A stretch of 64,000 nt of DNA from contig OZ020613.1 in NCBI GenBank assembly GCA_963971575.1, positions 50,958,250 to 51,022,249 on the forward strand. The letters run 5' to 3'. Of this stretch, positions 49,210-59,147 are shown piece by piece. The DNA comes from Liopterus haemorrhoidalis (taxonomy: Eukaryota; Arthropoda; Insecta; Coleoptera; Dytiscidae). Position 1 is the stretch's first letter. Every line of letters begins with the position of its first letter. The position numbers and the translations under genes are program-made. Under the pieces are notes generated by a model. That model was given only the letters and a program-made list of their open reading frames with translations, was not told the origin of the DNA and searched no databases.

Positions 49210-49431
49210 TTCTAATATAGAACATCAATCTGCTTCACAATTAAAGTCAACTTTATGGTTAGACGTTACTAAATTGTATACAACAGATGTTTTAAAAGAT
49301 GAAACAAATTGATCTGCATTTGGATTATTATTTTGTGCCCCAAGTTGTCGTATGAGGTCAAATTGGTTTTTAATCGCAATCTGATTTAGAGCTGTACTTT
49401 TTAAATAACTCATTTCATTTTTCTCACACAC
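49210..49431 (-). pseudogene. P-element/THAP9-type fragment on the opposite strand
   Basis: A minus-strand ORF of 68 residues: LNQIAIKNQFDLIRQLGAQN, then NPNADQFVSSFKTSVVYNLV and NCEAD. NPxxxQF followed by a helix and NCExD is typical of the segment just before the end of P-type transposases. It faces the plus-strand fragment at 48440-49185, so two P-type copies meet tail to tail here. Confidence 0.55.
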
Positions 49432-49839
49432 TCGTCATATAATAATTACATTGTTTATGGTTTGGAACCAAGTTTTTAAAAGGCATACTACTCCTTTTTT
49501 TTTTTAAATAGTGCTTTTTTATAAATTATTTTCCACGAATCTATTTATTTAACATTTCGTATCAATAAAAATAACATTTTAGTGCCAAGTGACTCAATAC
49601 TTTATAGTCTGTCGAGTGAAAAATAATTTGGAACTATAGCTCTAGCCAGTTTCAATATACGTTGTTTTAAAAATGTATCAAGTCGATCAACGCAAGGAGA
49701 TAAACAATCTTAAATCGTCTTTTCTGAGCTATTTATCATTTGCGACTTAATACAATTTACCTCTGAGGTGCTGATATTATTTGTTTATTTTTTTTAGCAT
49801 GTGCAAGAAAATTAAACTTTGCCTCCCTTATCTAGAAGC
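49432..49839. other. AT-rich non-coding DNA
   Basis: Junction between P-type fragments and the next transposase. No feature supported. Confidence 0.4.
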
Positions 49840-50993
49840 ACATTATATAGGACGCTAAAGCTGATGGATTTCAGTTATGAAAGGAGAGGTAGGGACCACA
49901 TGTTGGTGGAAAAACCTGAAATTGTTTTGTGGCGTAGACGTTATCTTGACAACAAGAAAATTTAGAGAAGAAGGACGAAAAATTTATTACCTCGATGAAA
50001 CCTGGATCAATGCAGGCCATACAAAATCCAAAGTATGGAAAGACAAATCTATAAAAAGTGCAAGACAAGCATTTATTGAGGGATATACAGTTGGGCTTAA
50101 AGATCCATCTGGCAAAGGGAAACGAATAATAATAACCTACATTGGTAGTGACACTGGGTTTGTAGACGGCGGATTATTATTATTCGAGTCCAAAAAAACT
50201 GGGGACTATCATGAAGAAATGTACGCAGACAGTTTTGAATCCTGGATGAAGACCATTCTTCCACTGCTCGAACCGGGATGTGTCATAATAATGGAAAATG
50301 CACCATACCATTCCAGAAAGACGGAACAAGCGCCAACATCAAACTGGAACAAACCGGAGTTGATTGCATATTTAATAAAAAAATGGACAAATGCTAAAGC
50401 TACAATTAATTGAATTATGCAAGGACCATTTGAGAGTTCACCCAATACCATTTAAAATAGATGAATTAATAAATTCAAGCGGAAGAACAGTGTTAAGGTT
50501 GCCACCGTACCATTACAAGTTAAACCCTATCGAATTGATATGGGCACAAGTAAAAGGGTATGTAGCTGCGCACAATACCAGCTATAAATTGGCAGACTTA
50601 AAAAAAATATTTTATGCAGGATTAGAGCAAGTTACTGCAGAAAAATGGTCTAAGTGTATAGATCATACTATACATAAAGAAGATATCATGTATCAGCTAG
50701 ACAATACTGTTGAAGTACTGCTAGAAGGACTTCGTTTTACCGTTAATACGGGTTCGTCGGATGAAGATGAGTGTGATGATGACGAAGACCAATGGCCAGT
50801 AGAGGTGTTGGAAGATCGTTTCACCGTTAATACGGGTTCGCTGGATGAAAATGGGTGTAATGATGACGAAGACCAATGGCCAGTAGAGGTGTTGGAAGAC
50901 CGTTTCACCGTTAATATGGGTTCGTCGGATGAAGATGACAGCCATGATGAAGACGAAGACCAATGGCCAGTAGAGGTACTGGAAGATGAATAA
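49840..50993 (+). pseudogene. IS630/Tc1-like DDE transposase with acidic tail repeats
   Basis: Text starts near 49850 with LKLMDFSYERRGRDHMLVEK and EIVLWRRRYLDNKK, shifts frame near 49960, and goes on REEGRKIYYLDETWINAGHT (first Asp), GSDTGFVDGGLLLFESKKTG and IIMENAPYHSRKT, where the second catalytic residue reads Glu instead of the expected Asp. A second shift near 50395 leads to LKLQLIELCKDHL, then RLPPYHYKLNPIELIWAQVK with the last Glu. After residue-like DNTVEVLLEGL the tail has three 28-residue acidic repeats. The N-terminal helix-turn-helix is missing. Two shifts and the Asp to Glu change make it inactive. Related to 22557-23361. Confidence 0.85.
50733..50987 (+). repeat. 84-bp tandem repeat coding acidic 28-residue units, x3
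   Basis: Units at 50733-50816, 50817-50900 and 50901-50987, each coding RFTVNTGSSDEDE-like text followed by DEDQWPVEVLED. Mostly silent and small changes between units. Confidence 0.93.
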
Positions 50994-51329
50994 AAATCGT
51001 GTTTTTAGTTTTATCAACACAATGTATGATAATGTTGTGGGATCCATAAACATAGTGGAAGTAGAAACTTTTTGCCATAGACTTTCTAATATTCATACTG
51101 AAGTCATATAGGTAGATGCCTCACTTCTTCTTGTTAACTTCGTGCTGGAGATTGTTCTACGGAAAGCCTAAGATACCAACCACTGTGGTCTATGGCTCCA
51201 AGGGTACCACAGGATTTTAGGGTAGACATATAATAATAATAATAATTTAATTTATTCCCATTAATTAATTATATGACCTGGCTATTATTTCAAATAAAGT
51301 TGAAGACATAATAGGTATATTATTTCTTC
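50994..51329. other. Non-coding DNA after the transposase
   Basis: Contains aataataat repeats near 51225-51245. No gene. Confidence 0.4.
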
Positions 51330-51900
51330 AACTGATCATATTGACATCGAAACTCGTAAAATAGGGCTCATCATCAGAAATGAAAAAGAAAAACAGACAA
51401 GTATTTGATTATTTATAGACACAGTCATGAGAACATGACAAACTTAAAAATTAAGGACAACACGTTTGAGAGAGTTTATACTTTCAAATATTTGGTTACC
51501 GTGATCAGGTGAATCTGATACAGAGAAATCTGATACTGAAACAGAGAGTTATGAACAGAATTGATAATGCATCGTATTTTGCACTGGAACCTCTCTTCAA
51601 AACGAAATTTCTGTTTAGAAACACCAAGATCAAGTTATACCGAACTATAATAGGTCCCATATTTATTTATAGTTCCGAAACATAGACCTTAACAAAACGA
51701 GACCAACAACACTTAATAGTTTTCGAAAATAAAATATTATGCTGAAACTTTGGTCCCATTCAAATTAATGGTAAACGGTGAATCCGCAAAACAAAGCTAT
51801 TCGAGAACAGTACTCAAAGCCGTGTATCTCACAAAAACTGAGAAGTAGGCGATTAGAGTGGATACGATATGTGTTGAACATGAAGGACATAATGGTAAAG
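51330..51900 (+). pseudogene. Non-LTR reverse transcriptase C-terminal remnant
   Basis: Degenerate plus-strand text in shifting frames: ETRKIGLIIRNEKEK, then FERVYTFKYLVTVI (the FKYLGxxI motif), then RVMNRIDNASYFALEPLFKT, KIKLYRTIIGPIFIYSSET and RRLEWIRYVLNMKD. This is the thumb and C-terminal region of an APE-type non-LTR element. Many stops. The adjacent minus-strand remnant covers the palm of a similar protein. Confidence 0.65.
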
Positions 51901-51944
51901 AAGATATATATGGTTTCTTTTACTTCTACTTAAAACATAGAACC

Positions 51945-52800
51945 TCAATGAAATTGTGCCATTTTCATGAAAAAGGTATCTTGGCACGATGTTGCGATTC
52001 TCATAGATTTCCTTTTCTTTATGTTAATTTTTAGGCCTACAGCTTCTGCTTCACTAACTAGAGAAGCCAGCTTGGCTTTTATATTTCTAAATGCATGAAT
52101 AAGGAGCCAAATGTTATCCTCATAGTCAAGGTCTTCAAGTTCGCAGACTTTTCTCATAACGTTATCAAGTACGACATTAAAAAGAATAGATAACAATATA
52201 AAGCCCAGTCTAACGCCCGCGCTGACAAAAATGAACTCGCTAAGTGCATTCTTGTGGAGAACTTGAGAGGAGTCTTTATTATACAAAAGATGAATGACAC
52301 GTATAAGTTTTTCTGTAATCCTTCTTTTCGTAAGAATATCCCATATAGCGCTGTGACTCAGGCTGTGAAATGCATTTTGGAAGTCAACGAATATAAAGAG
52401 GCTGGACCTCCATTGAATTGACTACTCACTTATGACACTAAGAGTGCTGATATGGCCAATACAGGATTTATGTGGTTGGAATCCTGCTTGTTCTTGACAG
52501 AGGCTACAGTTGAGTGTCAAATATCCATGTTATAAATTTATTGGCCTATACTTTGTTGCAGGATTTCAACAAGGTTGTACCCCGCCAGTTATCTAATTTA
52601 GATAGATGTCCTTTCTTGGGCAGCTTAATTATAGTCCATGTTTCTAGTCTGAAGATAATGATTCATGGTTCCAAATTTGCAGCATTAGTCTATGCAGTAT
52701 TTTACTGACAGTTCTTACGTCAGTCATAAGAATATCTGCTGGGACATTGTCTGTGCCAGCTGGATTATTGTTCTTAAGTTTTCGCAAAAAGAATGCAATA
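51945..52800 (-). pseudogene. Non-LTR reverse transcriptase palm remnant
   Basis: Minus strand. LCQEQAGFQPHKSCIGHIST, then FIFVDFQNAFHSLSHSAIWD with the first catalytic Asp, VSAGVRLGFILLSILFNVVL, and LDYEDNIWLL where the active-site pair reads ED instead of DD, then VGLKINIKKRKSM. Decayed, with stops near 52420 and beyond 52540. It is head to head with the plus-strand C-terminal remnant, so a single element may have been inverted at about 51920, or two copies lie here. Confidence 0.7.
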
Positions 52801-52911
52801 GTATTGAGAACTAACGCTAACTGACGCGCTGCGTAGTGACAGAAATTTGTACTACTGATTTAGGTACTCCTTGTCTGTATTTATTCAGTGTTTACAGAGT
52901 ATATTTTGAAT

Positions 52912-54496
52912 ATGTCGTTTAAATCATCAAAAAGTCGAACAAATTGCAGTGTATTTGGGTGTTCATCTAGAAGAGGAAGAGATTCAAATCTTAGTTTTCA
53001 CAGTTTTCCAAAACAAGGCGAATCTTCTGTTAAATTGCTGTCAAGGGCTGGTTTTGAACTTACTATGGACAGACGTAGTGCTTGGGAATACGTTTTGCGA
53101 TGTGGGAAACCTGTTGGTGATACTTTAAAAGTGTGTTCACTTCATTTCAAAAATGAAGATTTTATATTATCAGGTTTGTATTATCATATTAATAAATAAT
53201 CATTAGTTTTATAGTGTAGAAATTAGGTTAGTGTTTTACTTTAAAATATTTGCATTGTTTTAATTATTTGTTTTTTATTTTTATATAGACTTACCAAGAA
53301 AGAAGAAAACATTAAAGAAAAATTCTGTCCCTTCACAAAAGCTACCAAAAGCAACTGTACGAGAAACAGAAGCAGGACCTTCATCACGTGGTCAACGTTT
53401 GTCAAAAAGGTTGTCAACTGTTCACGAAGTAATGGATGTGCCAGTTTTACAAGTGCCAGAAAATTACAGTGTGAATGAGGAAGACATTGCAGCTGCAGAA
53501 ACATTACTTTCGCTTACGAATATGGACTGTGCCGGTGCATCCAAAAATACTGCAAAAGATGTTGCGGTGCAGGTTGATAGTGGAGATATGATTTCTCATT
53601 TTTACACCAAACTTAATAGTAATTCCAAATTAAATACAGCCACAAGATTACCTAGTTTGGAAATATTTGAAACCCTAGCTACATTGTTGAAAAAATACAC
53701 AAAACGAGTAAGAATTTCAAATAAAATATCCGTGAAAGATAGGATAATTTTAACTTTTATTAAATTAAAACACGATTTAAGTTATGCAATGCTAGCTGTA
53801 ATATTTAATAATTTAACGCCAGTAACTTGTAGAAGGATTTTTTTGGGTACGATACAGGATCTATCAAGGATACTAAAATGTATTATTAAATATCCTACAA
53901 AGGAAGAAATATTAAAAAATATTCCTAATTGTTTTTTGCATTTCCCTGATGTTCGAATTGTACTGGATTGTACAGAAATTACAACAGAGAAACCGACTTG
54001 TTTGTGTTGCCGAATTAAAACTTATTATCATTATAAGTCTGCGCACACAATAAAATTCCTTACTGGGGTAACCCTATCAGGTATGATTAGCTTTATTAGC
54101 AATGCTTATGGTGGAAGAGCTTCTGATAAAGTAATTTTTGAAGATTCCAACATAATAGAACATCTAACTCCTTTAGAGGATGCTGTGATGGTGGATAGAG
54201 GGTTTTTAATTGATGAAGTTTTACTTGCTCAATCTATTAAACTTATTCGACCGCCATTTATGCATAAGAAAGATCAGTTTACCAAGGAGGAGGCTGAAAT
54301 GAATGCAAAGATTGCTCGAGCAAGGGTCCACATTGAACGTAGCAATGCACGTATTAAAACATTTAAAATATTAAGTAACAAATTAAAATGGAACCTAGCA
54401 CCTTACATCGATGATATCTTCACTGTAATATGTGCAATTGTGAATTTGTCATCCCCTATTATTGCGGATGAAGGTTTTACTTGTGGAAAACAATAA
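52912..54496 (+). CDS. THAP-DDE transposase of an ISL2EU-type transposon (spliced, intact)
   Basis: Exon 1 52912-53173, intron 53174-53288 (donor gtttgt, acceptor tatatag), exon 2 53289-54496: 489 residues without a stop. Residues 1-88 are a THAP zinc finger (NCSVFGC, then CSLHF). A linker follows, then a helix-turn-helix_4 region SVKDRIILTFIKLKHDLSYA, and a DDE_Tnp_4 catalytic domain: first Asp in VRIVLDCTEI (about 313), second in AVMVDRGFL (about 389) and Glu in HIERSNARIK (about 435). I start at the ATG at 52912 because the frame upstream has only a GTG. It would bind the transposon ends and cut them. Its facing partner is the SWIM/YqaJ gene at 54902-56505. Confidence 0.9.
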
Positions 54497-54629
54497 AAAT
54501 AAATGTATTTACTAAATAAATCTGTTTATTTATTAACCTTTTTATACATAGAAATTTAAGAAATAGAAAAAATTTATCAGAATTAAAAATTATAACATTA
54601 AATATATAAAATTAATTATTAAAATATAT
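54497..54629. other. 3' flank of the transposase gene
   Basis: An aataaa-type signal (aaaaataaatgtatttactaaataaatc) directly follows the stop, on the plus strand. Confidence 0.5.
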
Positions 54630-54872
54630 TGTTGAAAATACGCGCGTTTTGCGTCTGGCGATCTTAAACCAACCAATAGAGTAACAGCGACCGCGCAAAC
54701 TCGTTCCCTGTTCGGACACGTCGTTCGTAGGTATCGTCTACCGATACTAGTAGTCGAGCGTATACATCGGTATAGAGTGCATGTATTTTACGTTTTGAAC
54801 ATACTGCAAATAAAGTCTCATAGTTAAGAATTGTTGTGTGTGTTTCATTATTTCCTACTGCCAATTCCAACA
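54630..54872. repeat. Solo LTR between the two ISL2EU-type genes
   Basis: A 243-bp block starting tgttgaaaatacgcg and ending ccaattccaaca, so TGTTG...CAACA, GC-richer than its flanks. The five bases tatat precede (54625-54629) and follow it (54873-54877). It contains aataaag near 54808 on the plus strand. The duplication is low-complexity, so support is moderate. Confidence 0.6.
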
Positions 54873-54901
54873 TATATAAAAAATATTAACAAATTTTATA
54901 T

Positions 54902-55708
54902 TTAAGGATTTTCATGTTGACATATAACATGTAACATCTTATTAAAATAAATATTTTTGACCTTGCTTACCATATTTTCTGTAAAATTTTTGTTATACGG
55001 AACATTAATTATAAAAATACTGTTGTCAAAAGATGAAAATAAAATGCAATCTGTTGTTTTTAAATTTAACATACCCATCCCTAGCTGAATTTGAGCATAG
55101 TATTTATGTTTTTGTTTTAAATTTCCATTTTCTAAATAAGGCAAAGTGTGTAATAAATCTTGAATGGAAGAATTTTTTCCTTCGAAAGGGCATTTAATTT
55201 CCAATAATTTTATAGGGCTATCATTATCCATAACTACACCATCAGGTGAAAAACCTAACCAATTTTCTTTATTATTTGTAACTAGCCCACAATTTACCAC
55301 ACATGCACCTGTGGCTTGCATATATTTATTTTTCGCCACACTTTCATATTGTAATCCATGTTTCACATATTTGTTAGTGAATCCTTTTGGCCAAAAATAT
55401 CTGAGAGATTTCATTTCCCAATCAGGATTATTGTTTTTGATGTATGTAAATATTTCATAAATTCTACTGCCTGTAATTCTAAATTGTCTATATTTATGCC
55501 AAGTTCTTTTATTAATTAAACTATTTTCAAATAATGTTTCTGCTGAAAAATCTACAGGAAACAATTTTTTATAAGTATTACTACAACACTCAGGGAGAAC
55601 ATAATTGAAATTTTCTAAAAGTGTGTATAGTGCACTAGTGGTAGATTTTTGTAAAACAATTGGAGCGGTTGATATCACGTTTACCGTTGCCTCGGTATTT
55701 GTATCCAT
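54902..55708 (-). CDS. YqaJ-type exonuclease of the ISL2EU-type transposon
   Basis: A 268-residue ORF on the minus strand. FRITGSRIYEIFTY near residue 75, KHGLQYESVAKNKYMQAT near 117, LGFSPDGVV near 147 and KLLEIKCPFEGK near 164 form the PD-(D/E)xK core of the lambda-exonuclease/YqaJ family (Asp of SPDG, ExK of LEIKC). KHKYYAQIQLGMGML follows as the usual Gln-containing helix. Such proteins degrade one DNA strand from an end and assist annealing. ISL2EU elements are known to carry a YqaJ gene beside the transposase. Upstream a SWIM zinc exon (56262-56505) is probably joined by splicing; frame is open above the ATG. No stop or shift. Confidence 0.85.
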   Translation of the reverse strand: MDTNTEATVNVISTAPIVLQKSTTSALYTLLENFNYVLPECCSNTYKKLFPVDFSAETLFENSLINKRTWHKYRQFRITGSRIYEIFTYIKNNNPDWEMKSLRYFWPKGFTNKYVKHGLQYESVAKNKYMQATGACVVNCGLVTNNKENWLGFSPDGVVMDNDSPIKLLEIKCPFEGKNSSIQDLLHTLPYLENGNLKQKHKYYAQIQLGMGMLNLKTTDCILFSSFDNSIFIINVPYNKNFTENMVSKVKNIYFNKMLHVICQHENP

Positions 55709-56261
55709 AATTGCTGAATGTCTCCCTGTAGTATGTTTACAAAATTCTGAAAGTTAACCTGAATAACCGGTAACTGGTTTCACTTTCCGTAATAATCTAA
55801 AATCAGTCATCAGATAAGTTTTTCAAAAAAAAAATTACTACCGATCATAAACCAAAGCAATCTAAATAAATGCTTAGTTTTCTTGGTCAATTTCCCCAAC
55901 CTCTGTGTTTCATATTGACTTAAATTGCATTATGTTTAAAAATAAATAATTATAAGTACTTATTGCTTATTTATAATTATTGTTTTTTACTTAATGTTAC
56001 ATTTTAACAAATCGATTCGCTGTCAGTATGGTAAATTGTTCCAACTAAATCGAAAATTTTATTTACTGTTGCCTAATCAAAAACTAACCTACCGATTAGT
56101 TTGGTTTCTTACGGTACATACTTTAATTTAAAATTTTCAAGATTATTTGACAAAAGTAAAATAATACATGCATTTATATTTTAATAGATAAATCATAATG
56201 TCACGCCATATTACCTGATCTGTTTGTCATGCTTACAAACTATTAACTATTACTTTACCAC
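55709..56261 (-). other. Probable intron(s) of the SWIM/YqaJ gene
   Basis: AT-rich DNA with acceptor-like signals on the minus strand (tttcag near 55755, attcag near 55768) before the YqaJ ORF. The phases of the obvious sites do not join the SWIM exon exactly, so a further small exon or another acceptor is likely. Confidence 0.4.
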
Positions 56262-56505
56262 CTTGTGCAATGAAATAAAACTGCACAAATATGCTTGCAC
56301 TTTCCCCCTGCACCTGCCTTACAAGAACATGTAGCTTCAGAAATTACAATTTTGTCTCCAGTGTTTTTTATTTTCACCTTCACTTCATGCGGAGATCCAG
56401 TTAACGCACTTGTTTGCAAAACTAGTGCAAATATTAATGTATACTCCACCTTGACGTCCAAAATGCCACACATTATTATGTGTTTCGCATTTATTAAATG
56501 TTCAC
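56262..56505 (-). CDS. SWIM zinc-finger exon upstream of YqaJ
   Basis: The minus-strand exon is bounded by an acceptor (ttttttttatag, ending at 56506) and a donor-like caag|gtggta at 56262/56261. It reads HLINAKHIIMCGIL, then VKVKIKNTGDKIVISEATC and CSCKAGAGGKCKHICAVLFH. The CxC...GxCKHxxAVLF pattern is a SWIM zinc finger, about 80 residues. In insect genes of this kind the SWIM finger precedes a YqaJ nuclease in one protein, which lies here 550 bp downstream on the same strand. Earlier exons should lie to the right of 56505 but I could not identify them. Confidence 0.8.
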
Positions 56506-57229
56506 CTATAAAAAAAACAATAGGGAAAAATTGCTAAGCGATATGACATCTGGTGGGATTTTAGGAACTACAGAAATAGACATTGTGTCGCGCTTTTTTT
56601 ATAAAAAATGTTTGCATAAAAATATAATTGCATAAAAACAAGTATTAATATTGTAGCAAAATTACAAAAACCACCAGTAAACATTTTCCATAAGTAAAAT
56701 TCACGTTGTTTATATGTAACGAATGTCTATTTTGAAGGTTCCAAGTTTGCCGAAATAGCGCTGCGATCTTAAAATACTTCCCCTATAAATGTAATTACAT
56801 TACAATAACCTCTCAAATCATGTTCTTTCATTTATTTTTTGTATTACACTTATATTTACCTTCAGTCACACATCTGGACGTGTATGAACTATCTAAAAAT
56901 CGAAATAGCTCCAAAATTGACAGAAACATATTCTTAAATATTAAAAATATTAAGAAAAGTTAGCACAATTCACTTCACAACATATGTAAATAACATTATG
57001 TCACGTGATAGAGTACTCCTTTCAGAAGTCGACCGTAACGCCGCCATCGGTAATGTCAGTACTGAATTCTTTATTGCATCCTGATTTGGGAATCTGAAGT
57101 CAGGATATGAGAAAGAAGATACGGGAAGGAATATTGACACCCGTCGATCAGTGGGACGACCTCATGAACATCTAACAAGTATTGGTAAACAGTATATATG
57201 ACCTTTTTTTAAAGGTCGTTAACTGTTTT
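56506..57229. other. Non-coding DNA right of the SWIM exon
   Basis: Would include the promoter or first exon of the SWIM/YqaJ gene and the right end of the transposon. Terminal inverted repeats matching the left side of the THAP gene (about 52800-52900) were looked for and not found. Confidence 0.4.
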
Positions 57230-57390
57230 TTCGGTCATTATTTGTATTTTGGAAATGACGATTCTTTTATTAGGTACTCACTTGTAGTTTTCAAGCGTGA
57301 AGAGGATCTTTATTTAAGGAAATCACTTGCATTTTGGAAATGAGAAAACCTTTTTATTTAGGTCATTACTTGTATTAGAGAAATAATTGT
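57230..57390. repeat. Degenerate tandem repeat, about 60-70 bp units
   Basis: Phrases of the type ggtcattacttgtattttgg plus aaatgag recur near 57232, 57283, 57325 and 57360 with T-rich spacers. Confidence 0.55.
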
Positions 57391-57687
57391 TTTTTTTTTT
57401 GGGTCAAAAAAATGAAGGTTAATTCCTGCCTCTATAAAATAAATTTGTTTTCTAATTTCCCATTCAACTTAATTTATGTATAGATAACGTAAGTGTATTA
57501 TCTGCCTTGTTTATTTCAATATCTTATAAACCTTTTTTATATTTAAAAAAAAATCATTTGCTAACCCAGTTACTACGCCCATGCCCTAGTTGTAACTTAT
57601 TTTAATTTTCCCGCTATATTATATTTGTCCAGTGTAAATCGTACTCGGTTTGCAGCGCTATCTACTTTTTTCTACTTTGAAATAGAC

Positions 57688-57955
57688 CAGTGCTTCTTAA
57701 AGTGGTGGGCCGCGAAGTACCGCAAATATAACACTTAATTATTTTATTATTTAAAAATGATATGTCGCTTTAACTTTAATGCTACATAAATATTATTCTT
57801 CATTATACATAAATTATTGAATGATATGAGGGTAAAAAACTATATGTATGTATATATTTTAACTAATCTTGGTTCCAAAAAAAAATTAGGGGGGCCGTGG
57901 GTTATTGATTTGAGTTGCAGGGGAGCCGCGACATCAAAAAGTTTAAGAAGCACTG
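57688..57955. mobile_element. hAT-type MITE (268 bp)
   Basis: Terminal inverted repeats cagtgcttcttaaa / tttaagaagcactg and a perfect 8-bp duplication aaatagac (57680-57687 and 57956-57963). CAGTG ends and an 8-bp duplication are diagnostic of hAT elements. No coding capacity. GC-rich sub-terminal parts (gggccgcg, ggagccgcg). Confidence 0.92.
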
Positions 57956-57963
57956 AAATAGAC

Positions 57964-58348
57964 CATAGTGTGTTCTTACAAAAGTGAACAGCTTATACTT
58001 GTAATTTTAAAACTAATTCTATTTATAAATGTTTTAGATCAAATGTTGTAATGCAATCCTTCGTGAAATAATAGTTACAATTTAATTTTTTTTTTACACA
58101 GAAATCCGAAATCAACATAACCGGTAATATTGTCTTTATTTTGACATATGTTACATTTGTCAAAATTGACATTTCATCAAAAATTAAAGAACAAATTCGG
58201 TCGTGGAGCCCAATGTTTTTAACTCTTTTCTTTAAAACGGCTATAAATAATGATTATTTAATCCAGGTACAAAGGGAATTCTATTTAAATATCTTTGTAA
58301 AGTTGTTCTTAAAGGAAATTTCAAGATTTTTGATAGAACATAGTAGTA
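57964..58348. other. AT-rich non-coding DNA
   Basis: No feature supported; the 106-residue ORF beginning at 58141 ends inside a MITE and has no family pattern. Confidence 0.4.
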
Positions 58349-58761
58349 TAGTCGGATTGCTGATAAGTGACTGTTCGTTGCTACAAGTATCGATATTCAA
58401 TACTATATGCTTTCTCTGTCTATATCATTATAATTATTTGCATACCCATAGTAACGTATAGTGACGCAAGTTGACAACTAACTTTCCAAATTATTTGAAT
58501 AAAAAACAAAACATTTGAAAGAGATGAAAAAGATGGCATGATTATAATTTGTTGTTTATTCCAGCAGATTTAAAATTAAAGTTTGTGAATTTAATAATTG
58601 GCCGCAAGCCGTATTTTAATTATTATTTATTACCAGACACTGACAGTTAACACAAATAACAAAAAATATTTTTAAAATCGCTGAAAAATGGTAACTAGAT
58701 TATTATATGAATGCACTACTCGATACATACATGTAACAGTCACCTATCAGCAATCCGACTA
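58349..58761. mobile_element. MITE with TA duplication (413 bp)
   Basis: Inverted ends tagtcggattgctgataagt (58349 on) and its reverse complement with one mismatch ending at 58761, extending to gactgtt; flanked by ta on both sides. Tc1/mariner-type by size and TA. No ORF. Confidence 0.8.
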
Positions 58762-59147
58762 TATCTTGGACCCCCTTGAAAAGCAGCTACACAAATGCTT
58801 TTTTTTTTCTTGAAGACTAAATTGGTCGTTCAAATTTTGCATTTGTAAATTGTGCTTTTAACAACTTAACCTCTTCAGAATCTATTGTGCTTCCCAAATT
58901 TATAAATTCTTTACGTCTGGAGAATTTATTATACGTTTTTAATTTATTTGTTGCGTTGAAGAGACCTTTTTTTAATTTACAAATCTTATAACGTTTGTCC
59001 GAATATTATTATAATGATTTTTTTTTACGTGGAGTTAAAGCTTTATCCTAATGCAAACAGAATTTACATTTTTTTTTTTCTTATCCTGATTTATTGCGAA
59101 TTGATTCCGAAAAATTTTTAGTGAATGGCATAGTTTCTGTTGTGGGT

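Noticed and set aside
52800..57100. Terminal inverted repeats of the ISL2EU-type element
   Set aside because: I compared the flanks by eye (for example gacgcgctgcg left, agcgctgcgat right) and found nothing convincing, so no boundary is claimed.
58141..58461. 106-residue ORF as a gene
   Set aside because: AT-rich chance ORF that runs into a MITE; no family pattern.
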